Positions 39,567 to 47,919 of a stretch of DNA of 64,000 bases are shown here, piece by piece; the first letter of the stretch is position 1, and every line of letters starts with the position of its first letter. Source of the stretch: CAVORB01 sp963698495 (GTDB lineage Bacteria; Pseudomonadota; Gammaproteobacteria; Chromatiales; Chromatiaceae); NCBI GenBank assembly GCA_963698495.1, contig CAVORB010000011.1, positions 197,829 to 261,828 of the forward strand. Direction: 5' to 3'. The position numbers and the translations under genes were made by a program. The notes beneath the pieces were generated by a model. That model had not been told where the DNA came from. It did not search any database and saw only the letters and a list, made by a program, of their open reading frames with translations.

Positions 39567-40406
39567 CTAGACTGCCAGTTGCAGTCGCAGCTTCTTCATC
39601 GCGTTCTTCTCGATCTGGCGAATGCGCTCGGCGGAAACGCCGAACTGCTGCGCGAGCTCGTGCAGGGTCTGCTTCTTCTCGGTCAGCCAGCGCTCCTGCA
39701 GGATGGTCTTGCTGCGATCGTCCAGACCCTCGAGGGCGGCGAAGAGCCGCTCGCGACGATCGCTCGCAGTGTTCTCCCGCTCGAGTGCGCTGGCAGGCTC
39801 CATGCGCATGTCCGCGAGGTAGGTGGCGGGCGCCGTGGGCGCGTCTCCTTCCTCGCTGTCGTCGCCGTCGAATGCAAGATCCTGGTTGGCGAGCCGGGAC
39901 TCCATTTCGAGGACGGTCTCGGGCTTCACCCCGAGATCCTCCGCCACGCCCTCGACTTCTTCGCGGGTGAACCACCCGAGACGCTTCTTGGCACTGCGCA
40001 GATTGAAGAACAGCTTGCGCTGCGCCTTGGTCGTGGCGACCTTGACGATTCTCCAGTTGCGGAGGATGTACTCGTGAATCTCCGCCCTGATCCAGTGGAC
40101 CGCGAAGGATACGAGGCGCACGCCCATGTCGGGCTCGAAGCGCCGTACCGCTTTCATCAAGCCGACCGAACCCTCCTGAATCAGGTCCGGGAGCGGAAGC
40201 CCATAGCCCAGGTACCCACGGGCGATTCGGATGACGAATCGCAGGTGGGAGAGAACAAGCCGTCGCGCGGCGTCCATGTCGTCGTGGTCGCGCAGACGCA
40301 CGGCCAGGTCCCGTTCTTCGTCCGGAGTCAGTACGGGGATCTGGTAGGCGGCGCTGATGTAGGCATCGATGCTGCCGGTCGGAAGTACTGCAAGATCTTT
40401 CGTCAT
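39567..40406 (-). CDS. rpoH: RNA polymerase heat-shock sigma factor sigma-32
   Basis: The 279-residue sigma factor has region 2 (LPDLIQEGSVGLMKAVRRFEPD), the RpoH box QRKLFFNLR that separates heat-shock sigmas from RpoD-type ones, and a region 4 helix-turn-helix (LHELAQQFGVSAERIRQIEKNAMKKLR). It directs transcription of heat-shock genes. It is the last gene after ftsY-ftsE-ftsX, a conserved order in gammaproteobacteria, but has its own likely promoter in the 205-nt gap upstream. Confidence 0.95.
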   Translation of the reverse strand: MTKDLAVLPTGSIDAYISAAYQIPVLTPDEERDLAVRLRDHDDMDAARRLVLSHLRFVIRIARGYLGYGLPLPDLIQEGSVGLMKAVRRFEPDMGVRLVSFAVHWIRAEIHEYILRNWRIVKVATTKAQRKLFFNLRSAKKRLGWFTREEVEGVAEDLGVKPETVLEMESRLANQDLAFDGDDSEEGDAPTAPATYLADMRMEPASALERENTASDRRERLFAALEGLDDRSKTILQERWLTEKKQTLHELAQQFGVSAERIRQIEKNAMKKLRLQLAV

Positions 40407-40437
40407 GTCCCAATACCCAAGTGTTACGCTAGGAAAT

Positions 40438-40467
40438 ATGCTAGCACTAAATGCACGGAAATTTCAA
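40438..40467 (-). promoter_or_regulatory. Probable sigma-70 promoter of rpoH
   Basis: On the minus strand, TTGAAA (40462-40467) and TAGCAT (40438-40443) are separated by 18 nt, about 30 nt upstream of the rpoH ATG in an AT-richer stretch. Confidence 0.45.
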
Positions 40468-40611
40468 TGCCATCTCTGGCGTGTCAGATTGTGGTCTCGC
40501 GGGAAAGTTCAGGCGCGAGGTTAAGGACGTGTTTTCGGTCGAGTCGGCGCTTGGTTAGACAAAGCATAGCGTTTTGGTTGGAAAAGGCAACAATAGCTGT
40601 TCAAAATAGAT

Positions 40612-41580
40612 TCAGCCCGGCTCGCAGGCGCTCAGGTGGCGCCCGACGGACAACCAGCTGCCGAGCAGCCCGAGCGCTATGCTGGTCCCAATCAGCGTGA
40701 GGAGGGCGGTAGGTCCGAGGCCGCTCAGCGGGAACTGGGTTTGGTAGAGGGCGGCCAGACGGGACACCGGCGCTTGCAGCAGGGCGAGCGCGAGTGTCAC
40801 CAGCAGCCAGGCGGTGACGCCGCCCAGCACCCCGTACCACACCCCCGTGTAGAGGAAGGGCCGGCGGATGAAGGCCGATGTCGCGCCCACCAGCTCCATG
40901 ATCTCGATTTCGCTGCGCCGGTTTTCGATCTCCAGGCGGATGGTGTTCCCGATCACCAGCAGCACCCCGAGCGCGAGCACGGCGCCGATCAGGAGCACGC
41001 CCCCTTGCGCTAGCTCCACGATGGCCTGGAAGCGACGAATCCACTCGGTGTCCAGGCGCGCGAAGTCCGCCTCCGGCAAGGCCGCCAATTCGTCGCGCAG
41101 CTGCTCCAACGCCTCGGGCGAGACGATGTCCCCGGTGGGGCGCAGCGCCAGCACCACGGGCAGGGGATTCTCCTCGAGCTGGTCGATGGCCTCCGCGAAC
41201 CCGCTGGAGCTTCGCAGCTCCTCAAGGGCCGCGTCCGGGTCGATCACGCGCACCTCCGCCAGGTCGTCGCGCGCACGCAACGTGCTCGCAAGCGCCGTGG
41301 CCTGCGCGGTGGAGACCTCCGATTTCATGAACAGGGAGATCGACGCCGTTTGCTCCCAACCGCTGCCCAGGACGCTGAGGTTGCGGGTGAGCACATAGAG
41401 CCCGGCCGGCAGCGCCAGCGCAATCCCGATCACCGAAACCGTCATCAGCGTGGGCAGGGGGCTGCGGAACAAACGCCCGAGGGTGGCCAGGGCGCCTTGC
41501 AGGTGGTGGCTCAGCCAGGCCGCGGGGATACGGGACCAGGATGCTCGTGCGCGGCGGGTGGATGTCCGGCGTCTCGCCAT
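40612..41580 (-). CDS. ftsX: Cell division ABC transporter permease FtsX
   Basis: FtsX is the membrane partner of FtsE and controls peptidoglycan hydrolases at the division septum. The 322-residue protein has an N-terminal cytoplasmic basic segment, one membrane helix (TLMTVSVIGIALALPAGLYV), a periplasmic domain of about 120 residues (ISLFMKSEVSTAQATALAS) and three C-terminal helices. The conserved FtsX segment EIEIMELVGATSAFIRRPFL precedes helix 3. The ATG at 41580 is 4 nt after the ftsE stop; a GTG 15 nt upstream overlaps ftsE and is an alternative. Confidence 0.93.
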   Translation of the reverse strand: MARRRTSTRRARASWSRIPAAWLSHHLQGALATLGRLFRSPLPTLMTVSVIGIALALPAGLYVLTRNLSVLGSGWEQTASISLFMKSEVSTAQATALASTLRARDDLAEVRVIDPDAALEELRSSSGFAEAIDQLEENPLPVVLALRPTGDIVSPEALEQLRDELAALPEADFARLDTEWIRRFQAIVELAQGGVLLIGAVLALGVLLVIGNTIRLEIENRRSEIEIMELVGATSAFIRRPFLYTGVWYGVLGGVTAWLLVTLALALLQAPVSRLAALYQTQFPLSGLGPTALLTLIGTSIALGLLGSWLSVGRHLSACEPG

Positions 41581-41584
41581 GTAG

Positions 41585-42253
41585 CTACCCGGCACCCGAG
41601 TCCGATTTCAGCCGCCCGGCGCTGAGGGTGAAGGTCCGGTAGGACAGGGAGGCAATCAGCGCCAGGTCGTGGCTGGCGATGAGAAGCGTGACGCCCACCT
41701 GGTTGAAGCGTTCGAAGAGCCCCATGATCTCCCGCGAGAGTTCCGGGTCGAGGTTGCCGGTCGGCTCGTCGGCAAGCACCAGCGGCGGCCGGGCGACCAC
41801 CGCGCGGGCGATGCCCACCCGCTGCTGCTCGCCCCCGGACAGGGTTACGGGAAACGCTTTCTCCTTGCCGAGCAGACCGACCTGATCGAGCGCCGCGCGC
41901 ACCCTGCGACCCACCTCCTTGTGGCCGAGGCCGGCAACCACCAACGGCAGGGCGACGTTGTCGAACACCGTGCGGTCGGTCAGCAGCCGGTGATCCTGGA
42001 AAATCATCCCCACGTCGCGGCGATGGTAGGGGATCTTGCGCTGCGGCAGCCGCCCGAGATTGCGGCCGTTGACCATCACCTGCCCGCGGCTCGGCCGTTC
42101 CAGGAGCCCGATCAGCCTGAGCAACGTGCTTTTCCCGGCCCCGGAGTGGCCGGTCAGAAAGGCCATTTCCCCGGCCGCGAGCTCGAAACTCAGGTCGCTC
42201 AGGGCCTCCCCGCTTTCCGGGTAGCGTTTGGTGACGTGCTCGAAGCGGATCAC
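41585..42253 (-). CDS. ftsE: Cell division ATP-binding protein FtsE
   Basis: FtsE powers FtsX at the septum. The 222 residues show Walker A TGHSGAGKSTLL, Q-loop MIFQDHRLL, the signature LSGGEQQRVGIARA, Walker B LVLADEPTGNLD and the switch His in ASHDLAL. The start GTG at 42253 overlaps the ftsY stop (GTGA). It lies in the usual ftsYEX order. Confidence 0.95.
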   Translation of the reverse strand: MIRFEHVTKRYPESGEALSDLSFELAAGEMAFLTGHSGAGKSTLLRLIGLLERPSRGQVMVNGRNLGRLPQRKIPYHRRDVGMIFQDHRLLTDRTVFDNVALPLVVAGLGHKEVGRRVRAALDQVGLLGKEKAFPVTLSGGEQQRVGIARAVVARPPLVLADEPTGNLDPELSREIMGLFERFNQVGVTLLIASHDLALIASLSYRTFTLSAGRLKSDSGAG

Positions 42254-43230
42254 GAGTGCGCAAACAGGGCGTCGAGGAATTCGTCGGCGTCGAAGGGGCG
42301 CAGGTCCTCGATCGCTTCCCCGATGCCGATGAATCGGATCGGCACCTTAAGGCGCTCGGCGATCGCGAACAGGATGCCGCCCTTGGCGGTGCCGTCCAGC
42401 TTGGTCAGGGTAATGCCGGTGAGGCCGACCGATTGGTTGAACTGCACCGCCTGGTTGAGCGCGTTCTGTCCCGTGGTGGCGTCCACCACCAGCATCACCT
42501 CGTGTGGCGCGTCGGGGTCGATCTTCTTCATCACCCGCGAGATCTTCGACAGCTCCTCCATCAGGTTGCTCTTGGTGTGCAGGCGCCCCGCGGTATCGGC
42601 GATCAGCACGTCCGCGCGACGGGCGGTGGCCGCCTGCAGGGCGTCGTAGATCACCGAGGCCGGGTCGGCACCGCTGCGCTGGGCGATTACCGGCACCCGG
42701 TTGCGCTCGCCCCACGCCTGCAGCTGCTCGACGGCGGCGGCGCGGAAGGTGTCTCCCGCGGCCAGCATGACGCTGTTGCCATCGTCCAGCAGCCGCTTGG
42801 CGAGCTTGCCGATGGTCGTCGTCTTGCCGGCGCCATTCACCCCGACCATGAGAACCACCTGCGGACGCCCAGCTGCCGGAGTCCGCACCGGCAGCTCGCA
42901 GCGCCGCAGGATATCCCGCAGCTCGGCCCGCAGCGCCGTCATCAGGGCCTGGGGGTTGGCGAGCTCGTGGCGCCTCACTCGCTCGGAGAGGTCGTCGATG
43001 ATGCGGGTGGTGGCCTCGACGCCCACGTCCGCGGTCAGGAGCAGCGTCTCGAGCTCCTCGAACAGCGCCTCGTCAATGCGCTTTCGTCCGCTGATGAGGT
43101 CCCCGACGTCCGTGTTGAGCACGGCCCTGGTGAGCGCAAGGCCCTCCTTGAGACGCGTGACCAGGCGCCGCTTGCCTTCAGGAGACTCCGCCTCGCTCTT
43201 GACCCGCGTATTCTTTCCAAAGCCGAACAT
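42250..43230 (-). CDS. ftsY: Signal recognition particle receptor FtsY
   Basis: FtsY is the membrane-associated SRP receptor GTPase that docks ribosomes making membrane proteins. The 326 residues are mostly the NG domain. The N-terminal A region is very short (MFGFGKNTRVKSEAESPEG) compared with E. coli. GTPase motifs are GVNGAGKTTTIGKLA, DTFRAAAVEQL, DTAGR and TKLDGTAKGG. The start at MFGFGKN was preferred to an upstream ATG because it matches homologues. Confidence 0.95.
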   Translation of the reverse strand: MFGFGKNTRVKSEAESPEGKRRLVTRLKEGLALTRAVLNTDVGDLISGRKRIDEALFEELETLLLTADVGVEATTRIIDDLSERVRRHELANPQALMTALRAELRDILRRCELPVRTPAAGRPQVVLMVGVNGAGKTTTIGKLAKRLLDDGNSVMLAAGDTFRAAAVEQLQAWGERNRVPVIAQRSGADPASVIYDALQAATARRADVLIADTAGRLHTKSNLMEELSKISRVMKKIDPDAPHEVMLVVDATTGQNALNQAVQFNQSVGLTGITLTKLDGTAKGGILFAIAERLKVPIRFIGIGEAIEDLRPFDADEFLDALFAHS

Positions 43231-43776
43231 CGAACACGTCACTCCGCGTCAGGTGACGCTTGGCAATTTGGGGGATTGGCTTCATGCTGCCGGCTCGATC
43301 GCGTCCGCGGAGGGGGAATCCGGTGCGATGCCGCCGAGTCGTTGTCGCGTGCGCATGCTAGCAAATCGCGGTAGTCGCGTCTCCGTCGCCTGGAGGCTTC
43401 GCGGAGCTTGGCCGGGCGGGGAGACAGCCGGGCGCGAGGTCTTGAACCCTGCCAGAAGACGCGGATTATTGGCCGTCCTGGCGAAAATCGGCACGCAATC
43501 CGAGAAGTGCGCTTCCCGGATTGGTCTGTTTTCAACGACTTTAGGCCGTTGAAGACGACGGGCCTTCCCTGGCCCGGACGGGAAACGCGATGAATCACCG
43601 GTTCCCGGGCAAGACAGTGGTATTGCGGCCGTTGCCGACAACTGGCGCAATCGCATCGAGCCGGGGAACAGAACCACCCCGCCCGTGGTCCGACCCGCAG
43701 GGCTGAACGCGGCCGCAGGCGGCGCCCGCCTCGGAACGGGCCGCCCAGCAACTCTTAATCGAGCATTGGAGATGGA
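43231..43776. other. Divergent promoter region between ftsY and the M16 peptidase genes
   Basis: This gap of about 545 nt must hold promoters for both the ftsYEX-rpoH operon and the rightward M16 group. A leftward frame of about 170 codons crosses it, but its arginine- and proline-rich, low-complexity product is not convincing. No clear promoter, repeat or hairpin was picked out. Confidence 0.5.
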
Positions 43777-45144
43777 ATGAAGCGGATCTTACTTATCCTG
43801 GCGGCCGCCTTGCCCCTGGCGGGCCATGCCGCCCCCGAGGTGCGCGAGTGCGTCCTCGACAACGGCCTCAAGGTACTGGTCAAGCCCGACCGACGAGCGC
43901 CCATCGTCACGTCGCAGGTCTGGTACAAGGTCGGGTCGAGCTACGAGCACGGCGGCGTCACAGGCGTCTCCCACGTGCTGGAGCACATGATGTTCAAGGG
44001 CACGGAGAAGCTGGCGCCGGGAGAGTTCTCGCGCATCATCGCCGAGAACGGCGGGGACGAGAACGCCTTCACCGGGCGCGACTACACGGCCTATTTCCAG
44101 ACCCTCGCGAAGGACCGCCTGGAGATTGCCTTCGAGCTCGAGGCCGAGCGGATGCGCAACCTGGCGCTGCCCGAGGACGAGTTCCTCAAGGAGCTGGAGG
44201 TGGTCAAGGAAGAGCGCCGCATGCGCACCGAGGACGACCCCCAATCGCTTACCTTCGAGCAGTTCAACGCTGCCTCCTATGAGGCATCTCCCTACCGCAT
44301 CCCGGTCATCGGCTGGGCCTCCGATCTGGAATTCCTCAAGGCCGAGGACCTGCGCGACTGGTACCGCAAGTGGTACGCGCCGAACAACGCCACCCTGGTC
44401 GTTGTCGGCGACGTCGAGCCGGACCAGGTCTGCGCCCTCGCCGAGAAGCACTTCGGGCCCCTGAAGCCGGAGCAGATCGCCCAGCCGAAGCCCCGGCTGG
44501 AGCCGAGCCAGCGCGGTGAGAAGCGCATCCGGGTCAAGGCCCCGGCCAAGGAGCCCTACCTCATCATGGGCTACAAGGCGACCGCCCTTGGGCACGCCGA
44601 GGAGCCATGGGAACCCTACGCCCTGGAGATGCTGTCCTCCGTGCTCGACGGAGGTTCGAGCTCGCGCCTCAGTCGCGAGCTGGTGCGCGGCAACCGTGTC
44701 GCCGCCGACGTGGACGCGGGCTACAGCGCCTTCACCCGGCTGCCCGGGATGCTGGTGCTGGACGGAACGCCCGCCAAGGGGCGCGACCTGGCGGAGCTCG
44801 AGAAGGCCCTGCTCGAGCAGGTGCAGCGTTTGCGCGACGATCTGGTGGACGAGCAGGAGCTTGCGCGCATCCGCACCCAGCTCATCGCGGGCAAGGTCTA
44901 CGAGCGCGACTCGGTCTTCTACCAAGGCATGCTGCTGGGGCAGCTGGAGACGGTGGGGCTCGGCTGGCCGCTGGCGGAGGAATACGTGGAGCATCTCAAT
45001 AGGGTCACCCCGGAGCAGATCCGCGAGGTGGCCCGCAAGTATCTCGTGCCGGACAACCTGACCGTGGCCGTGCTGGACCCCCAGCCCCTGAACGGCGAGG
45101 AGCCGCGTCCCACCCCTGCCGGAGAACACCTCAATGTACGCTGA
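43777..45144 (+). CDS. Periplasmic M16 zinc peptidase, catalytic subunit
   Basis: The 455-residue protein has a signal peptide (MKRILLILAAALPLAGHA) and the inverted zinc motif HxxEH in SHVLEHMMFKGT, with the third ligand Glu in LEVVKEERRMR about 75 residues later. This is the catalytic half of a two-chain M16B (pitrilysin-like) peptidase. The C-terminal half has the inactive M16 domain. It is followed by the non-catalytic partner with an 11-nt overlap. The same pair lies between rsmD and ftsY in Pseudomonas. Confidence 0.92.
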   Translation: MKRILLILAAALPLAGHAAPEVRECVLDNGLKVLVKPDRRAPIVTSQVWYKVGSSYEHGGVTGVSHVLEHMMFKGTEKLAPGEFSRIIAENGGDENAFTGRDYTAYFQTLAKDRLEIAFELEAERMRNLALPEDEFLKELEVVKEERRMRTEDDPQSLTFEQFNAASYEASPYRIPVIGWASDLEFLKAEDLRDWYRKWYAPNNATLVVVGDVEPDQVCALAEKHFGPLKPEQIAQPKPRLEPSQRGEKRIRVKAPAKEPYLIMGYKATALGHAEEPWEPYALEMLSSVLDGGSSSRLSRELVRGNRVAADVDAGYSAFTRLPGMLVLDGTPAKGRDLAELEKALLEQVQRLRDDLVDEQELARIRTQLIAGKVYERDSVFYQGMLLGQLETVGLGWPLAEEYVEHLNRVTPEQIREVARKYLVPDNLTVAVLDPQPLNGEEPRPTPAGEHLNVR

Positions 45145-46477
45145 CTACCGTCGCGGGATCGCATCGCTCTGCGGGCTCGTCGCCCTCACGCTCGCCGGCC
45201 TCGCCTGGGCCGGCCCCAAGATCGAGTCCTGGACCACCGGCAACGGGGCGCGGGTCCTGTTCGTCGCCGCGCCGGACCTGCCCATCCTCGACGTGCGCAT
45301 CGTCTTCGATGCGGGCAGCGCCCGCGACGGGGAACGCAGTGGGCTTGCCTCGATCACCGCCGGCATGCTGACCCAGGGCGCGGGCGAGTGGGATACGGAC
45401 ACGGTTGCAGAGCGTCTGGAGTCGGTCGGCGCAGAGCTCTCCGTCGGCGCCTTGCGCGACATGGCCTTCGTCTCCATGCGCTCGCTGACCGAGCCGCAGC
45501 CCATGAATACCGCGCTCGATACGATGGCCCAGGTGGCGGCGGCTCCCAGGTTCCAGCAGGCGGACTTCGACCGGGTGCGGGAGAATACCCTGGTGGCCTT
45601 GCGCCAGGACGATCAGGACCCCGGCACGGTCGGCAAGAAGGAGGTCTATCTGCGGATATACGGGGATCATCCCTACGCGGCGGACCCGTCCGGGACCACG
45701 GAAAGCGTGTCCGCCCTCACGCCGCAGGATCTCGCCGAGTTCCACCGGCGCTTTTACGTGGCGAGCAACGCCGTGGTTGCCATCGTCGGTGATCTCACGC
45801 GCGCGGAGGCGGAGCAAGTGGCCGCGCGGGTCACGGCCGGACTGCCATCCGGCGAGCCGGCGCCGCCCGTGCCGCCGGTGCGCGACCTCGCCGAGGCGCA
45901 GCTCGAGGAGCTCGACTTCCCTTCGACGCAGGCGCACGTCTACGCGGGCCAGCCCGGCATGAGCCGGAACGATCCCGACTATTTCGCGCTTTATGTCGGC
46001 AACCACATCCTCGGGGGCAGCGGCTTGGTCTCCCTGCTCATGGAGGAGGTGCGTGAGAAGCGCGGGCTCTCCTACAGCGTCTACAGCTACTTCCTGCCCA
46101 TGGCCGAGCGCGGTCCCTTCCTGCTGGGCCTGCAGACCAAGAACGAGCAGGCCGCCGAGGCGCGCGAGGTGCTGATGCAGACTCTGCGCCGCTTCCGCGA
46201 GGAAGGACCGACGAGCGCGGAGCTGGAGGCGGCGGTGAAGAACATCACCGGCGGCTTCCCGCTGCGGATCGCCAGCAATGCCAACATCGTGCAGTATCTC
46301 GCCATGATCGGGTTCTACGGACTGCCGCTCGACTACCTCGACCGGTTCAACGATCGGGTGAGCGCCGTGTCCGCCGAGGACATCCGCGACGCCTTCACCC
46401 GCCGGGTCGATCCGGACCGGTTGGCCACCGTCATCGTCGGGCCCCGCGAGGGCAGGGTGGCAGGGGTGGCCGACTGA
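45134..46477 (+). CDS. M16 peptidase-like protein, non-catalytic subunit
   Basis: The 447-residue protein has a signal peptide (LCGLVALTLAGLAWA) and the M16 fold, but the HxxEH motif is absent: the matching stretch reads SGLASITAGMLTQG. It keeps the Arg-Tyr pair of the partner chain (VREKRGLSYSVYSYF), which completes the active site in heterodimeric M16B enzymes. It overlaps the catalytic gene by 11 nt, so the two chains should be made together and act in the periplasm. Confidence 0.9.
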   Translation: MYADYRRGIASLCGLVALTLAGLAWAGPKIESWTTGNGARVLFVAAPDLPILDVRIVFDAGSARDGERSGLASITAGMLTQGAGEWDTDTVAERLESVGAELSVGALRDMAFVSMRSLTEPQPMNTALDTMAQVAAAPRFQQADFDRVRENTLVALRQDDQDPGTVGKKEVYLRIYGDHPYAADPSGTTESVSALTPQDLAEFHRRFYVASNAVVAIVGDLTRAEAEQVAARVTAGLPSGEPAPPVPPVRDLAEAQLEELDFPSTQAHVYAGQPGMSRNDPDYFALYVGNHILGGSGLVSLLMEEVREKRGLSYSVYSYFLPMAERGPFLLGLQTKNEQAAEAREVLMQTLRRFREEGPTSAELEAAVKNITGGFPLRIASNANIVQYLAMIGFYGLPLDYLDRFNDRVSAVSAEDIRDAFTRRVDPDRLATVIVGPREGRVAGVAD

Positions 46478-46505
46478 GCCGTATCGGGTCGCGACAGGAC
46501 GGCCG

Positions 46506-47078
46506 ATGCCCGCTCGCGGTCAACTGCGACTGATCGCGGGCCGCTACCGGGGCCGGCGGTTGCCGGTGCCCGAGCAGCAGGGCCTGCGTCCGACTTCCGA
46601 TCGCGTGCGCGAAACCCTGTTCAATTGGCTGGCCCCCGCCGTCACCGGTGCCCGTTGCCTGGATCTCTTCGCGGGCAGCGGGGCACTCGGGTTCGAGGCC
46701 GCGTCCCGCGGCGCGCGCGAGGTGGTCATGGTCGAGCGGGCGCCCGGCGTGGTCCGCGTGCTGGAGGCCAACGCCCGCGTCCTCGGTGCTCCCGAGGTCC
46801 GGGTCGAGCACGCGGACGCGCTCGCCTGGCTTGCCGCCGGCGGACCGGCGTTCGACATCGTGTTCCTCGATCCGCCCTTCGCCGGCGGCCTGCTCGCGCC
46901 GGCCTGCGACCTGCTCGAACGCAATGGCTGGCTTGCCAACGGTGCCTACGTGTACCTCGAAGCGGCCGCGGTCGATCCGCCGCCGCGGCTGCCGAAGCGC
47001 TGGCAGCTGATCCGGGAGAAGCGGGCGGGTCAGGTCCGGTACGCTCTCGCGCGTGCCGATACCGCGGCCCCGATGTGA
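46506..47078 (+). CDS. rsmD: 16S rRNA m2G966 methyltransferase RsmD
   Basis: RsmD methylates G966 of 16S rRNA with SAM. The 190 residues show the family N-terminus (LRLIAGRYRGRRLPVP, LRPTSDRVRETLFNWL), the SAM-binding CLDLFAGSGALGFEAASRGA and the catalytic motif as DPPFAGG. It follows the M16 pair by about 28 nt and precedes coaD. Confidence 0.93.
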   Translation: MPARGQLRLIAGRYRGRRLPVPEQQGLRPTSDRVRETLFNWLAPAVTGARCLDLFAGSGALGFEAASRGAREVVMVERAPGVVRVLEANARVLGAPEVRVEHADALAWLAAGGPAFDIVFLDPPFAGGLLAPACDLLERNGWLANGAYVYLEAAAVDPPPRLPKRWQLIREKRAGQVRYALARADTAAPM

Positions 47079-47126
47079 CAGCCCTCTGTTATCCTTCGGA
47101 GAAACCAGTCACCGTTGGAGGTCAAC

Positions 47127-47603
47127 TTGCGCAGCGTGGTCTATCCGGGAACCTTCGACCCCATCACCAACGGCCACAGCGATCTCATTCAACGGGCGGC
47201 CTCGCTGTTCGACCGGGTGGTGGTGGCGGTGGCCGAGGACACCGCCAAGGCCCCCGTCTTCGACACCGCCCATCGGGTGGCGCTCGCCCGGGGCGTTCTC
47301 GATCATCTGCCCCAGGTGGTGATCACGCCCTTCTCGGGGCTGCTGGTCGCCTTTGCCCGTAGTCAGGGCATCGATGTCATCATGCGCGGACTGCGGGCGG
47401 TTTCGGACTTCGAGTACGAGTTCCAGCTCGCGGGCATGAACCGGCGCATGGCTCCTGACATCGAGACCTTGTTCCTCACTCCGGCGGAGCAATATTCCTA
47501 CATATCCTCGTCCCTGGTGCGCGAGATCGCCCGTCTGGGCGGGGACGTGTCGAGCTTCGTCTCCCCCGCGGTGCAGGCTGCATTGCGGGAGCGGTTTGGG
47601 TAA
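47127..47603 (+). CDS. coaD: Phosphopantetheine adenylyltransferase
   Basis: CoaD makes dephospho-CoA from 4'-phosphopantetheine and ATP. Motifs: YPGTFDPITNGHSDLI (nucleotidyltransferase TxxH), RGLRAVSDFEYEFQLAGMN, and SYISSSLVREIARLGGDVS for ATP. The start is TTG at 47127, with GGAGG 7 nt upstream; another TTG at 47115 would swallow this ribosome-binding site. The 158-residue length is standard. A YfhL-type ferredoxin gene follows, as in many gammaproteobacteria. Confidence 0.95.
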   Translation: MRSVVYPGTFDPITNGHSDLIQRAASLFDRVVVAVAEDTAKAPVFDTAHRVALARGVLDHLPQVVITPFSGLLVAFARSQGIDVIMRGLRAVSDFEYEFQLAGMNRRMAPDIETLFLTPAEQYSYISSSLVREIARLGGDVSSFVSPAVQAALRERFG

Positions 47604-47654
47604 CATTCGCATCCGGCGGGCCTCGGCCAAATCTTTGACCTCAGGAGTACCATC

Positions 47655-47909
47655 ATGGCGCTGTATATCACCGATGAGTGCATCAACTGCGATGTGTGTG
47701 AGCCGGAGTGTCCCAACGGGGCCATCTCGCAGGGCGACGAGATCTACGTCATCGATCCCAAGCTGTGCACCGAGTGCGTGGGTCACTACGAGACCTCCCA
47801 GTGCGTCGAGGTCTGCCCCGTGGACTGCATCCTCAAGGATCCGGACCACGAGGAGAGCGAGGACGAGCTGATGGAGAAGTACAAGCAGATCACGGGGGAA
47901 GAGGCTTGA
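47655..47909 (+). CDS. YfhL-type 2[4Fe-4S] ferredoxin
   Basis: The 84-residue protein binds two [4Fe-4S] clusters through CINCDVCEPECP and CTECVGHYETSQCVEVCPVDC. The extra spacing in the second cluster motif is the mark of the Allochromatium/YfhL ferredoxin type. It is a cytoplasmic low-potential electron carrier; its partner enzymes are unknown. The ATG has AGGAGTACC upstream. The acidic C-terminus (EESEDELMEKY) is typical. Confidence 0.93.
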   Translation: MALYITDECINCDVCEPECPNGAISQGDEIYVIDPKLCTECVGHYETSQCVEVCPVDCILKDPDHEESEDELMEKYKQITGEEA

Positions 47910-47919
47910 GGTCCGGCTC

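Noticed and set aside
39394..40413. A leftward frame of 339 codons overlapping rpoH
   Set aside because: It is in a different frame from rpoH on the same strand; the rpoH frame has clear family motifs throughout.
43239..43751. A leftward frame of about 170 codons upstream of ftsY
   Set aside because: Its product is Arg/Pro-rich, has no recognisable motif, and sits in a divergent promoter region.
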